From: Arthonia radiata
Lineage: Eukaryota; Ascomycota; Arthoniomycetes; Arthoniales; Arthoniaceae
NCBI GenBank assembly: GCA_002989075.1
Contig: PSQN01000010.1
Coordinates: 868,001-932,000, forward strand
DNA length: 64,000 nucleotides
Direction of reading: 5' to 3'
Of the stretch, positions 1-11,566 are shown one piece after another (positions within the stretch are counted from its first letter, which is position 1; every line of letters begins with the position of its first letter). The notes under the pieces were generated by a model, which saw only the letters and a list, made by a program, of their open reading frames with translations, ran no database searches and was not told the DNA's origin. The position numbers were made by a program, and so were the translations under genes.

Positions 1-1748
1 TAACTTGTCTCGTTCCTGCGTTCTCTGCGCACTGAGCTTCTCTTTAATCGCCCTCTCGATCCCGCTTTCTAACTATTGTTCTTAAAAAGGAAGCCGTAAC
101 TACGCCTTCTTTCTGTATCTAGCGATTATCGCCCTTCTTGCGCTTAAGTTCCTTACGTCTGCGCGCTTCTAATTAATAGAATCGAGATCTTTAAGAGCTA
201 GATTCCGTTCAGTTATTGTACGCGAACTAGTACGTATAAGCTAGTTAAATACGTTCTAAGTCGGGTAAATCTAACGATTGGGACCTTATTGGTACTGTAC
301 TTAATTTACGATCGAGTTAACGTATTAATTTAGTTTTTGTACTGTTTAGAGAGTTTTAGGCAGCTTTTTCTAATCAATATCTAGTTTCTAATAGGCTTTA
401 TACAGGTCCGGTATCTAATTAAGTACCTTACTTATATCTAACGGCTAGATTCTTGTTTTAGTAAAGTCTAAGCGTATAGTTACCTCTTTAAATATATTTT
501 TGTATATTTTTAGAAGCTTATTAAGAAAGTCTGTCTTTCTAAACTTAATTGCGTCGGAACATACTATCTAATCGAGTACTTACGCATAGTAGTGCTTCTT
601 AACTTAGAAGATCGATACGTTAAGCGGCTACATTAGATATATTATATGCGCTAAGAAGCAGAAGATCTTAATCTTATAATTGTCGACATACTGTATAAAC
701 TTTACAGTAGCTTAGCCGGTAAACTAATTTAAAAGAAGCAGTTGATATACTTTCTATTGCCTCTTTAAGGTAGCTTTGTTAAAGTGCTGCAGGTACTTAA
801 ATATAATATTATTATTAGTATAGCCTAATTTAAAAAGAGCAAGCATCGTCTCGCCTTTAATATCTGTTCTAGCCTAGTATACCTAGTAAACGACGCCTAG
901 AAGCACTACAATTAGGTCTAGCTTCGATTTAGTTACAGAGATTGTCTTAATTAGGGTAACTAGTATATAATCTATTGCGCTTAGAGCTACTACTCTTGTT
1001 ATATACGATCGTACTACAACTCAATATAAAGCTTCTATTCTAACGTAAAAGCCTACTTAGTCGATATTTTAAATATTATACGGGTCGATTGTATACTTCT
1101 ATATTAGCTCTTTAAGCTCTTAATACTACTTTTAGATAGTATCTCGGTTCTACGCTAGGTACCGCGTTATTTCTATTGGCTTCTAGCGTACTAGCTTATA
1201 CTAAGAATACCGAGCTAGCTATCTTTAGTACTAAAACTTTAAAACTTAGAGAAAAGGTGCGTCTATACTTATATTTAACGCTCGCGCTAGAATTAAATTA
1301 GCCGCTAATACAATTATACAACGGGTCGAAGTAAGGTAGATCTTCTTTAAGCGATTAATATAGCTACAGAGAGCTCTATTTTAGGCAGTTGTAAGCCACT
1401 TAGGGGTATTATAGCGCTCCTAGATCGATCCGCGCTTCCGAAAGCGGGTATAAAGCGTTGCGTATAAGATATTATTATCGCGAGCCAGCTGCTTAAAGTT
1501 AAGCTTCTTCTTTAATTAATTGGTATATAGAAGCTTCTAAATCTTCTGTTCCTGTTTCTGTAGATCTCGTGCTATATCTAAAAGTTTGAAGCGTAGAAAG
1601 ATGGTAGGGAGGTAAATCGATCTCGTGTGACCGGAGATTTTGTATAAGCGTGGGGTGCTAGCTTCAGCTAGTACCGACGAATAAGGAAACCTGAAGCGGA
1701 ATAGCGTAGGATTCTATGTCCAATAGAACCGAGTAAGAAGGGTGCGGG
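1..1748 (-). mobile_element. Fot1/pogo-like DNA transposon, copy 1, left part outside the window
   Basis: RIP-mutated Tc1/mariner-superfamily element of the Fot1/pogo type. On the minus strand, around 560-760, a DDE-transposase block can still be read (PLNVSIF, then a K-x2-Y context), resembling the Fot1 signature in which a TH-L-x-QPLDVGVF-like stretch precedes the last catalytic region. Many stops interrupt it. The right end is fixed by a 134-bp inverted repeat ending CCCGCACCC (read inward from 1748) and followed by a TA at 1749-1750, the usual Tc1/mariner target. Position 1 aligns with 45441 of copy 2, so about 251 bp are missing and the full element would be about 2.0 kb, normal for Fot1. 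Base composition is AT-rich and CA-poor, typical of RIP. The copy is surely inactive. Confidence 0.85.
1615..1748. repeat. Right terminal inverted repeat of the Fot1-like element
   Basis: The reverse complement of this stretch matches 45190-45323 almost base for base; the differences I see are almost all C/T or G/A transitions. About 134 bp is long for Fot1-type termini. TA dinucleotides flank both ends (1749-1750 and 45188-45189). Confidence 0.85.
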
Positions 1749-2370
1749 TACTCACACTTACTGTCTCCTAGCCTTTACCTGTACCTAGGTCCTCTCGCAG
1801 GTACTCTATCTCTACGCTGCGCTACGGAGCGCCCCTCTCGCGGACTCCTCTTAGGTATAGCTCGACCGACGTTTCAAAAGTTTTACTAGTCCTCTAGGGG
1901 AAGGGGTATAGTTTATAGTCCGCGGAGGTATTGGTGAGTCTAGGGCTGCCCGGTAGAAATGGGGTGACGATAAGGGGTTGCCCTGAGCCGTACTGTGTGT
2001 CCTAAGATGCCACGTAGACTCCTGATACGCCACCAGTCGTGTTCGAGTACTTAGACTTGGATACCACCACTAATTGGAGCCCTAACAGAACGCCTTTAGT
2101 AATACCTACTATAAGTTCAAAAGGGCGCAAAGACGTTAAGACGCTCGTAGAGACGCTCAGCGTTATAAAAGCGGCCGTAGGTGCTTTAGGGGTAGTTGTA
2201 GGTGCTATAGTAGTGATTGTAGGCACTATAAAGGTAGTCGCATACGGCGATTATAGCCAGTAGCACAAGGCGGTTGTAGGCGGTCGCACGGAGCGATGAT
2301 AGACGCAGTAGGGCCGTTAAGCACCCGCTTAAGGGGTCGATACGAAAAGAAGGCCGCGTGCTTATAATCA
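1749..2370. other. RIP-affected gene-poor spacer
   Basis: The sequence is poor in CA and TG dinucleotides but still holds many CG, suggesting mild RIP leaking out of the adjacent transposon or an older repeat. A 74-codon plus-strand frame at 2039-2263, rich in alanine, valine and glycine, probably comes from this biased composition. I recognise nothing in it. Confidence 0.5.
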
Positions 2371-2561
2371 GGAGCCGGGTGTAGTATAAAGTTTGGTGGT
2401 GTCCGAGGGTACTAAAATACTGTTAGTGCCACCCGAGGTGTTCTGAGGTAAGATTGATGGCATTGCAGGAATCTGCCGCGGCTCGCAGATATCGGCAATC
2501 GCTAATGTCTGTTCGAAAAAACCGGAAAAGTATTGCTCAATACCTGCATAGAACCCGACTA

Positions 2562-2912
2562 CTACCAAAAAGGTGAAGTACAGACCACGCAATTTGTCAC
2601 CATGTGATGCTCTGCTTCCGCGCTGAGTAGGTGTGAATGAGCCTTCAAAAGCATCAGGATCTGCCCGTTCAATTCCGTCTCTGGAAGCTGTGTTACGGTG
2701 CTCTCAATAGAGTGGATTGCATGTAGCAAATATTTCAGATGAGTACCGCAAGCTACTACTGTGTTTGGCAGCGAAGATAGTGCAAAGAGCTGCATGGCGG
2801 GAAGACATCCTGTACCACATCTGCGAACATTGGAGAAGAGTGAAAAGTATTTCATACAAGCCAAACTATTAGCATTGCCAATGTGACAGCAACCGGCAAA
2901 TAGAGCAGTCAA
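2562..2912 (-). CDS. Unrecognised ORF, possibly the remnant of an interrupted gene
   Basis: A 116-codon minus-strand frame starting 22 bp beyond the stop of the gene at 2934-3878. Its second half reads like an ordinary folded helical protein, with stretches such as LNGQILMLLKAHSHLL and a SIESTVTQLPE segment, preceded by a possible splice acceptor (CCATGCAG at about 2793-2800). The frame stops soon after, and a different minus-strand frame continues toward 2371, so an intron or a break may lie near 2560-2590. It sits against the RIP-affected border and could be the surviving piece of a larger gene. I recognise no domain and assign no function. Composition resembles the coding neighbours rather than the transposon. 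Confidence 0.3.
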   Translation of the reverse strand: MTALFAGCCHIGNANSLACMKYFSLFSNVRRCGTGCLPAMQLFALSSLPNTVVACGTHLKYLLHAIHSIESTVTQLPETELNGQILMLLKAHSHLLSAEAEHHMVTNCVVCTSPFW

Positions 2913-2933
2913 TTCAATTTCCTTCGAATTCGA

Positions 2934-3878
2934 TTATACAGTTGAAGAAGTTTCCGTAGTCTCCGCCGGCTTCTTTGCACCGGTGCCACCACCTCCTTGA
3001 GGGCCACTACCCTTCGAGCTATCTTGCTTTGACCGGTGAGGCCTTTCGAACTCGAAACTGCTTTCGTTGTAGTGTCGTGCGAATATTCCTCGATCGAGTT
3101 GGATCATTGTGCCGAACATGCCCAGCTCGAACGAGAACAGCGCGCTCTCCCATTTAACAGTGACCGTGACCTTATCAGATTTAGTGTCCCGCTCAATCTT
3201 GCTGATTACGTATTAGTATGTTTTATGAGCGGCTGTTTTGCGTCCATAGACTTACGTGACCACCGCCGTGTGGGGTCCATCGTGGTGTACTTTCTTTTTC
3301 TGTTTCCCTGGGGCCGGGTTCTCAATCTCCTTTTTCATCTCATCCAAATCGGACTCCGTATCTGTCACCGGTTCCGACTCCGAATTGTGCTCTGATTTGG
3401 TCTCCTTCTTTAGCTTGGCTTGCTTTTGCTCGGTAGTCTTTCTGCCAAAGCAACCCGTGTCCTGCGGAGTCTCTCCCTGCTCTCGTGCCCGCTCTCTTAT
3501 CACTGGTGCCATTTCCTCGTCAACCCAGTAGCGCTTGAGATCATTGACGATGTATGGGTCGATATCATTGAGTTTTCGTATCTTTTTCACCTTTTTCCAG
3601 CCTAGACGGGTGTTGATCTTTGCTTTGGGACCCAGCACCAGCTTGATGCTGTCCTTGTTCGATTTGTCTTTCCACTGACAGATCAGCTTTCCCCATTTCT
3701 TGATCAACCAGCCCAAGATGAGATCTCCGGCGAGGATGACCCAACCCAAGCCTGGGATGCAGAGCAGGATTATCTTCTTGGCGGCGTGCTCGCCGAAAAT
3801 CTTTAGGACCTTGTTACCAAACCGCTTCTTCTTGCTCCACTTCTTTGCGGCCTCATCGTCACCGCTAAGGTCTGACAT
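2934..3878 (-). CDS. Orphan-family gene A: putative membrane-associated basic protein, two exons
   Basis: Exons 3256-3878 and 2934-3201 give 296 residues. The 54-nt intron has donor GTAAGT, a TACTAAT branch site and acceptor ATCAG, and splits a Thr codon in phase 2. The N-terminus is charged. Residues about 36-59 form one hydrophobic segment (IILLCIPGLGWVILAGDLIL) flanked by lysines. The middle is basic and the end of exon 1 is Lys/Glu-rich and probably disordered. Exon 2 begins with a beta-rich stretch (KVTVTVKWESALFSFELG) and ends in a Gly/Thr-rich tail. I know no family for it. Its structure (one phase-2 intron after exon 1) matches genes 6173-6797, 9814-10517 and 13522-14587, so I place it provisionally in the same local family, although sequence similarity is faint. 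Function unknown. Confidence 0.7.
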
Positions 3879-6172
3879 GGTTCAAGATGAAATGCGAAGA
3901 TAGGGTCAACTCCAAGGGTCTTCCACGTATGAGCGCAGAGTGCTATCAGTATTGGCGACACCACTGAACTCTCAGCAAGTAGGCTTGTCTACTGATGGAC
4001 CAGGAAGCTTTGCGACTGTTAAGACGAAGATATAGAGCACGCATCCAAGAACGACAAATGGTTTGAAGCGGAGGAAACGGTGGAATAAGTCAATGTCACA
4101 TCTGTTCCAGCGGTAAAGATCAGAACGGGACCGCAACGTTATACAGTAGACGACACGTCTACCTTCGGGATATGGAGATGCGCAGGGCGCCTGAAACGGC
4201 TGGATGAGACGCCATTGTTGCATAGGTGTCGAGAGAGTGGCCGATTGCAAGTACGGAGTACTGCTAGCAGCAGCCGGTTCGCAGGATCCACTGAGTCAGC
4301 AGAAGACAAGGGTAGGTGTTGCAGTAAGATGTTGCCCTAATAGGACTGTAGGCGATGTTCGTTGTATGGATGAGTCCATATATGTGTCCAGCGGATTGCC
4401 GCAAGAGGATCAGAAATGAGCCTGACAATGTCATGACCCCATCTTGAGAGCAGTTATGACAACGAACAGAGCAGGCGGTATTTCCACGTTGGTGGACTAT
4501 CTTGAGGATAAGCATCACGGCCCCCAAGCAGCCGTGGCTCCTTGCCCTTGTCTTGTCAGCAAGGACGGCGGTCAGGATCGATGACATCGCCGCAAGAAGA
4601 CTGTCAGATGGTCACCCTCTCGAGGGATGGTGAGTCTACCCCAGCTGAGCAGACATCCAATATTGGGCGTCTCGTCTCAAGCAATCTATTTCTGTCGGCG
4701 AGAGGGTCTCAGCAATGTTGGCTATCCAGTTACAAAACACCTCAGCGTCCAATCGTCTCGGAGACAGCACGCGCTTCTGCCTCTAACGGAGGATTCTGCA
4801 GTCGAATCGCGTGTCTGGCTGCTAAAGTATACTCTGCTTAGGCGGGGCCACGAGTTTGACGCTCGGAAGCGTCGGAAGCGGGAACGTCACGTAAAAAGAG
4901 GCCGCTAATGGGGCCATCTACACAAATCCAGCAAGTCCCGGGTCCATCAGAAGGACTGAACGAGTCATCGCTGATGTCCGGGCCAACGTGTAAGCTCTGT
5001 AGTGTAAGCAAATAGGGGCGTGTAGATAGGTGGCTCGAGGGAAGGGGCCACGTAGAGGTGTTGAGACGGAACAATGTCAGCAGGATTGAAGTTGGTATTC
5101 AGCTGAATACTGTAGGTGAGAAATGCTATAGTGGTATTGCTGAAAGCATAAGACTGCAAGAGGTTGTCGTTGCAACGAAGACTTGGTAGATGTGCCTTCG
5201 GGCTGAACCTCGGCATGAGCCAAGCGTGCCAAGACACGCGCTAGCCACGCGTGCTTTCATCAGCTTGTTTTCATATCTCGTCGCTGCTACTTACTGCAGT
5301 ACATGCCTGCCTCGAGGTGTTTTGTATATTAATTTGAGACTCTCTTGATCGAGCTGTCTCACTTCCATTCCTCCACATTGTTGCTCAACATTAATCTCCA
5401 GCGCACCGTCTCATAGGGAAGGTCGGGCTGGCATTGAATGGCCAACTTCAACAGACTCATCCCAAAAGATCTCCCCAGTTCGTACAATCAACGGCACTTG
5501 CCTTGGTAACCGCGGCGATGCTCCTGTCAAACTCCCTTAGCAGCGAGTCACATACATCGACATAGTCTATTTGAGCGCCCTCTCTTTGAGCGCGCAAGCG
5601 GCTTCTTGTCATTTTAGTCAGTTGGCGTTGTCCGTCACTGTTGCGAACCATTTCTTGCGACATGACGTGGGTAAAGCCTCAGCAACGTTCGTCAGTCAGA
5701 CCAGATACACTCGTAACAGAGAATTGATCGAAGAGTGCCAAAGATATCGATGGGGTTGTATGCGCTCTCTGCTCGGCAGTATGTCATACACAAAGGATCA
5801 AATATGCCGACCCAAGGTGATTGTTTGTTGGGAAGTTCATCCATAGAAGCCAGAGCGTGTGAGGGTAATGGTGGCGATTCGCGATCGCGCTTCTTGCCGC
5901 ACCAGCGCGCGTACACACCTTGCGCCCCATCTTGCGCGTAACGCGACACCTTGTCTCATCGGTCGGTGGTGTAGAAGCGATTGGATAGTGAGTAAAAGGG
6001 AACAGTAGGTGATGCAACGCCAGGCGGGGAGCAAACTCGTGCTAACAGGAATTCTACTGAGCACCAGAAGCGTCGTACACCACCTCAGAGTACATTTGGA
6101 AATATTATCGCTAGTGACGATGTGACTCCGCACACAGCTCCATTGTGGGGTCAGCACGGTTGCAGTCATTGA
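3879..6172. other. Intergenic, no supported gene
   Basis: Short overlapping frames on both strands, none with convincing composition or splice signals. A 68-codon minus-strand frame at 5457-5663 has a protein-like, amphipathic composition (contains YVDVCDSLLREFDRSIAAV) but no partner exon or recognisable domain; I leave it as a weak candidate only. Confidence 0.4.
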
Positions 6173-6797
6173 TCAGTCGAAATCGCACCATCCAGGGACT
6201 AACGTCCTTCTCGTCGCTGGGGACAGCTCAGGTGGCTTCCACTTTTCGGTCTCCTTCTTAGGCTCCTTCTTATGAGACCCTTTACCATGGACATCGATTG
6301 TGCCCTCATAGAGTAGAGACCCCTTTGGACCATAGGCACGACTTCTGCAGAGATGGTATGTAGCGTGTGTCGCTACTGGTTTATCCTCGGGCTGGGGTTT
6401 GCTTAAAGCTGTCAGTGGATGCGTCATGAGGAAAGTAAGGAGATGCAACCTTCACTTACAATAGCCTGATATTGTCGATGTCTGGGGGCCCACTTCCCGC
6501 CAGTGGGTTGAGCTTGTTAGTGAAAAAAGCGAGAATGCCAGTGTTCTTGTGGTAGTGCTCGTGATAAGCCTTCTCTATGTCGTCCCATTGCTCAGCGATC
6601 GCTTTGATGATGTCGTCCCACCTATTTTTCTTTGGAGGAACACTTCTGTCTTCATAGACTTTGATGTCTTCTGCTGGGTCGTCTTGGTGTATCTTCACCT
6701 TAAGCTTCCTACCGTGTGCCCTGTGGTTACGAAGGAGCTTGGTACCCGTGCCCAAAAATCTGAAAAACTTCGGATCAACTGCTCTTACCTCCGCCAT
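6173..6797 (-). CDS. Orphan-family gene B with HGKGSH motif, two exons
   Basis: Exons 6460-6797 and 6173-6401 encode 188 residues. The 58-nt intron (GTAAGT donor, AAG acceptor, CTGAC upstream) is in phase 2. The start MAEVRAVDPK is chosen because it aligns with MADQLVDVDPK of the gene at 9814-10517; an in-frame Met 22 codons upstream exists but is not shared. Exon 1 has VDPK, GTK, HR..GRK, then a helical segment WDDIIKAIAEQWDDIEKAY that aligns with WDGILSAIFHNLDAILKAY of the paralogue. Exon 2 has YHLCRSR followed by IDVHGKGSHKK, again shared with the paralogue (YHLCESR ... EGHGTH). There is no signal peptide or membrane segment, so it is probably intracellular. I know of no described family. 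Low sequence identity but shared structure suggests old local duplication. Confidence 0.75.
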
Positions 6798-8569
6798 GAT
6801 AGAGAAGCTAGATGAACGGGTCGTAACCGGGTGTACTACAGTACGCTGGTGTTTTTCGTGCACAAAGCGGACGTGATGACGGAATAGAAAGAGTAAAAGT
6901 TATGATGACTCAACAAATACTAAGCAGACAACTCTTGATGCTGCGTCTATGATATTGCACTGCACAAGCAAGCGTGACCTCATTCCTTAACATGAAGCCA
7001 CCTTGAACAGTTACAGATGGAACTCAGCCGCGACGAGGCATAACACGTTACAGGACCGCATGCGCGACAGCACGTGCTTTTGACCGTATCTGCAGCCGAA
7101 GTGGACAGCTCTACCGTTGACGCTCATGCGAGGGACATCCGATGAGGCGGCGTGCTGTGCACCTTCAACCCAAATAGGCAAAAGGGACCCCAGAACTTTG
7201 GCTACACCAGACACGCCCCGTTGAAAGCGTGGCACGGCCGCACGGGGCCCAATGGTAAAATCATCTGATGAGGCAGTCGCATTCTGCGATGAAGCCTGCG
7301 TGCCGCGTTCTGAAACCTTACAAGGGCACAGTATGAGCGACCTTATGCAGAGTGGAGTAGGTGAGCCGCGTCCTCAGCTTTTCAGGCGCCAGTGTATGTC
7401 GCATCTGACATTGGATGTGAGCAACTCTCTCTCTTTAGGACATGAGCGGATGCGCTGCCAGCATAGGTACTTACTCGTCCAACGGCCTACGTTGCGACCG
7501 ACACCTGTAAAATACCCTTGGTTGGCCCGCGACGCTCTGGGGCTACGACGCATGCACCAATCGACCACGACACATCAGCGCAAGGCAAGTGCGAGACCCT
7601 CAGAAATCGCCGCCGCCGCCTCGCATATCAGACCACATGTAGGGAGTAGGATTGGTAATATGACAGATATGTCACGTCATCCGCGCTCAACGCTTGGAGG
7701 CTCGCAAGACCAAACGAGCCGTGGCGGGCGGGAGCATACCACGGGGTCGCCGACTGATGAAAACATTCGCAATCTACATTATCGGCGAGAGGCACGTATT
7801 GTGCGCTCGAATTGCAGGTGGTAAGGCGCACACTGGCGGAGTACTCAATATGAAGGGGAGGATTCTCTGATACTGCAAGTGGTGATTGTTACAGAATTGT
7901 GCCAAGACTCACGCGTGCACGGACGTGACGGAGTTCGGACATCCCGTCGACCAGCCACCTGTCTTCTCGGAATGTCTATTTGCCATGCTCCGGGTCTTGT
8001 AGCTGACGTCGAACACAATTCCGGCCTCGAGCAATCGACAAAAATAGACGGAACCCTTCAGAAGGATGCTGTACTCCGTAACGCGTTCAGTAACCCATCA
8101 CGGCCGGTACAAAGTCAGAATGGAGACAGTCAAGCGACCCCGTCTTGCCCGATCTTGTTTTCCATAGGCTGTCAGAATTTGTCATTGCCTATCTCAAGCC
8201 ACGTCGACCTCATCTCACATCCTGACGAGATGCCGACAACGCCGGGGCTGAAGTGTCAGGATACGATAACATCCCCTCGATCTGCTGCGTGCATGTGTTT
8301 CTGCGTTTCTTGCGAGTCTGCTTCAGCCAGCCGAGTCCTGCGGATATGGTTGCAAGCATGCGCAATCTCGTCACAAAGCAAGGTGCCCTTCCACTGGACA
8401 TCATTGCTTCAATGAAACACAACGACTTTGACCAGTCCCCAATGATTGCTTGTGGTCAGGCTGGAGCAGACTCGGACACTACTTTCCCGCGACTGGCGCA
8501 GACAAGGTCTCCGTTGCCGATGGCGACACTGCATCGGTGCTCGAGCCTGGTGATGGATTACCTGGCATC
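6798..8569. other. Intergenic, no supported gene
   Basis: Two long plus-strand frames (7252-7824, 190 codons; 7879-8415, 178 codons) are open, but their composition is Arg/Ser-rich and irregular, without domains, splice structure or a plausible start context. I treat them as chance frames in GC-balanced DNA. Confidence 0.4.
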
Positions 8570-8977
8570 CTAGGCGTCCCAGACATTCTGAGGAAGATTG
8601 CCTGGGACGTGATGCTTGCCTCGCTTCTCGATGACGGGCGAGTGGGGTTCGATATTTGAGCGGAAAGGATGTTGGTGCCCTTCCTGCACATGTTCGCCGT
8701 CCTCCCATTTTCCGAGCTGCTCGTCGTCAAGGACCGCACCAGACATGTCCTTGGGCGTCTTTGTTTGAACAGCTTTGTATTGCGTGTGGCCTCCCTTCCC
8801 GTGGACATCTGTCCACAGTCCCCGACTCACTTCTATACTTTTTACTAACTTACCGGTATGGAAGTTGTACTCAGCCCTCCTCACTTTTCCTGTCTTGGAA
8901 CATTCGACATTGCTGCAACATGTCAGCCAGCATCTGGACACCCGGCCGCGCGGTCTCTCCACCTCAGCCTGATCCAT
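8570..8977 (-). pseudogene. Orphan-family gene C: partial copy with HGKGGH motif
   Basis: The 3' part of a gene of the same family. Exon 8570-8808 begins VHGKGGHTQYK right after the splice and matches the IDVHGKGSHKK segment of gene 6173-6797. The upstream piece 8854-8977 gives a Cys-rich stretch ending RRAEYNFHT. The 45-nt intron (8809-8853; GTAAGT donor, GACAG acceptor) is in phase 1 and lies inside the region that is uninterrupted in the other members. No counterpart of their exon 1 (VDPK ... AIEKAY region) is visible on the minus strand up to 9800. I read it as a truncated, probably dead copy. The start at 8977 (MDQAEVERP) is arbitrary; the frame stays open to 9061. Confidence 0.5.
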
Positions 8978-9813
8978 GTTACCTGTGAGAAGTAGGCTCT
9001 GTTCGCGTAATACAGGCCACGCATCTGTCGCTCGTGCCATATCTGACCACTGCGTCAGCAAGAAAGGTGTTGGAGCTTGAGCCTGAGCGCCGTCCGTATG
9101 TAAAGGGACAAAGGCTTCTAAGTATGCCTACTCGCACGATTCTCCTCGAAGAATGCAGGGAAGGGACTCTTCAACGACCTCTTTTGGTCATTGATCAAAC
9201 TAAACAAGCTGCTAAACTTTTGTTAATAGACTTGCTCAAGGCTCGGTATGGCTAAGTGTCTTGGAATGGTCCGCGGAGGGGGTTTGCCTTTCAGCGAATG
9301 CGCGATGCAATGACTTTGAATGTCGCCGGTTTCGAGAATAGACGGCGTAAAGCTTTCGAGATACAGAGAACATATTGAAGACTCTTCAAGACGAAACAAA
9401 CCGTCACTGGTATCTTGCGGCGCCCCAGGGGAGGTATCAACTCTGGTCTGAAGCTGCTCCCGGAAATATCAATGCTTACGGAGGCTTACCCGCCATCCCC
9501 AAGACAGCTGCCAAGAAATGTCCAGAGGTCACCTTCAATTACCCAAGAAATGCGATGAACCCAATGACGCCGCGAGTAAGAACTGATGGCGACTCCCGTC
9601 CCTCCCGATATTGCTATTTGTTATTGTCTGCTTACCTCTACAGCCGTCTCTATTCATGTTCCTGGGATTCGAGACTCACTTGGAAGTTGGCACGGGGACG
9701 AGACGGTTGATATGCCAACACACCTCCTCGACCTGCTGCTTACCTTCAAAGTATCTGGGACCGGCGCCTTGATTTCTTGCACGTATATCTCCAGATACCA
9801 TGCCATTGCGTTG
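8978..9813. other. Intergenic, no supported gene
   Basis: No exon-like counterpart of the neighbouring family was found on the minus strand. The plus-strand frames at 9034-9255 and 9375-9710 show no domain or splice logic. Confidence 0.4.
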
Positions 9814-10517
9814 CTACCACTGGAAAGCGCCAGGTGCCAATGGTATTGGTGAGTCTTCCTTGGTCATCTTCACGCCCTTTTTGGCCTCGTACTTGCTCTC
9901 CTCGTTCTTCTCCGGCTCTGCAAAACCGTGGCTATTGAAGCCTTCCATTGGCTTCATGGTCTTATCTGTAGGCTTGATGCGAAAGAAATGTCCGTCGTGA
10001 GTGCCATGCCCCTCAGTATTGATCTCTCCTTTGAACACGCAATTTGCGCCTTCACCGCCCAACAAAAGAAGTTTACGACTCTCGCAAAGGTGGTATTCAG
10101 CAAGGCGTGCTTTGCCTTTGGGTGGGTCGGGACTCCTGTCATGAAGTCAGGCGACATCGTCGAAAGTTTGGCCTAAGGCCCCACACAGACTTACAGCAGC
10201 ACAACACTCTCAATAGCCGGGGCCTTCCTGCTCTCTAGCCACGAGAGCCAGCCAGAGTGCTGATACCAGTGAGTCTCGTAGGCTTTGAGGATGGCGTCGA
10301 GGTTGTGGAAGATGGCACTGAGTATGCCATCCCATTTGCCCATGTCGAAGAGACTATGTGAAACATTCCTCTTCTCAAAGACGAGGATGTTGTTAGGATC
10401 ATGCGGAATTTCCTTACGCACCTTTCTGCCCTGGCTGCGATGCGAGGTCCACATCTTGGTACCCCTTCTGAAGATTACCAGAATTTTGGGGTCGACATCG
10501 ACTAATTGGTCGGCCAT
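9814..10517 (-). CDS. Orphan-family gene D with GHGTH motif, two exons
   Basis: Exons 10195-10517 and 9814-10135 encode 214 residues. The 59-nt intron (GTAAGT donor, GACAG acceptor, CTGAC just upstream) is in phase 2, at the same position as in gene 6173-6797. Exon 1: VDVDPK, GTK, HRSQGRK, VFEKRNV, then the helix WDGILSAIFHNLDAILKAY. Exon 2: YHLCESR, then a Leu/Gly turn, GEINTEGHGTHDGHFFRIK, and a Lys/Glu-rich, Pro-containing tail. There is no signal peptide or transmembrane segment, so it is predicted to be intracellular. The block order is the same as in gene 6173-6797, and the family seems private to this locus as far as I can tell. His/Gly spacing could suit metal or nucleotide binding, but that is a guess. 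Confidence 0.75.
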
Positions 10518-11235
10518 GGTGATAAAGTCTTGTTTGACTAGGTAGGGACTGCAGGTGCTGAAAGTTTAGCTGCGACGGTGAGAGTTACCGGACAGGAATG
10601 CTCAAGAAAAAGAGAAAGAAAACGTGAAGCAGATGTGAGGAGGACTCCTGTACTAATCACATCATCTCGAACGCGAGGGGACACGAGGACGATCCTGCCT
10701 CAAGCGCTTCTCAAAGAACACGTAGTCATCAATACCCAAACTTCCGAGACGGGACGCACCGTAGGATGTGTTCCACGGCGACGCCTTGGCCTGGTATTGC
10801 GCAGCAACAGTTGGCACACCTGAGCTGCACGGGCACTGTCGTGACAGATACATTCAAAATTCGCTGCATAGCTTGGGAAAAACTTGTGGCGCGTTCGATG
10901 TGTCAACGAGAGCTTGTTGAGATGGATTCGAAGGCCACGTTCACAATAGAAGGGGGGTGGGGCATCTGTGACGGAAGATGTCACAGCTGTATGATGCGCA
11001 AAGATTGGACACGTTGATGGAGCGCTCCTCCATGACAATCCCTCGTGGAGAACCATCGCCAGCGGAGGATCTTACACGATTGTTGCTTCATCAATGCTGC
11101 AGAGATGCTCTTCAAGCAAAACTTCCACGTAGCCATAGCTTGAAAGTCAGTAAGGCAGTTTCCTAGAGCAGCTCTGATCCGGGCGAGGTGCGGTAGCTGG
11201 CTGGTTTCGGAAAGACCGTGATATCCTTTTGGATA
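10518..11235. other. Intergenic, no supported gene
   Basis: Upstream region of the minus-strand gene ending at 10517 and spacer. Overlapping frames on both strands (for example 10700-11056 minus) lack domains and splice structure. Confidence 0.35.
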
Positions 11236-11336
11236 CCGATGGCTCCCAGCCCCAAGCGCCAGCACGTTTCCTCGCCGACGCAGCTGCCATAAACAGGCGC
11301 TCGCCAGCGTTGGCGCTTGGGGCTGGGGGCCATCGG
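11236..11336. repeat. GC-rich inverted repeat with about 30-bp arms
   Basis: The left arm 11236-11266 (CCGATGGCTCCCAGCCCC...) is the near-perfect reverse complement of 11308-11336, separated by about 41 nt. A transcript through it would fold into a very stable hairpin. It is not part of any gene I can call, and it does not look like a rho-type or simple terminator. It could be a foldback transposon relic or a small structured RNA. Confidence 0.8.
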
Positions 11337-11566
11337 TCTGCAAAGGGGGAAAGGTCTTTGAATATGACTCTGACAATTTTGCTGGGCGAATGGTGGGGGA
11401 AGAACTCTGAGACATGCCCTTCCGGCCATTAATCAAGCCAAGTAAACTTTTCAAGCTTCACCGATAGTCGTGCGCACAACTCAGTATGCCCAAGGGACGA
11501 CGGAGACCTGTTTCAGACGGCTTTGGGATAGTGAGGAACGTTGTCCCTGAGCGAACGCGCACAGCA

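Noticed and set aside
7252-8415. Two long plus-strand ORFs (190 and 178 codons)
   Set aside because: Irregular composition, no motifs, no splice context, no similarity to neighbours.
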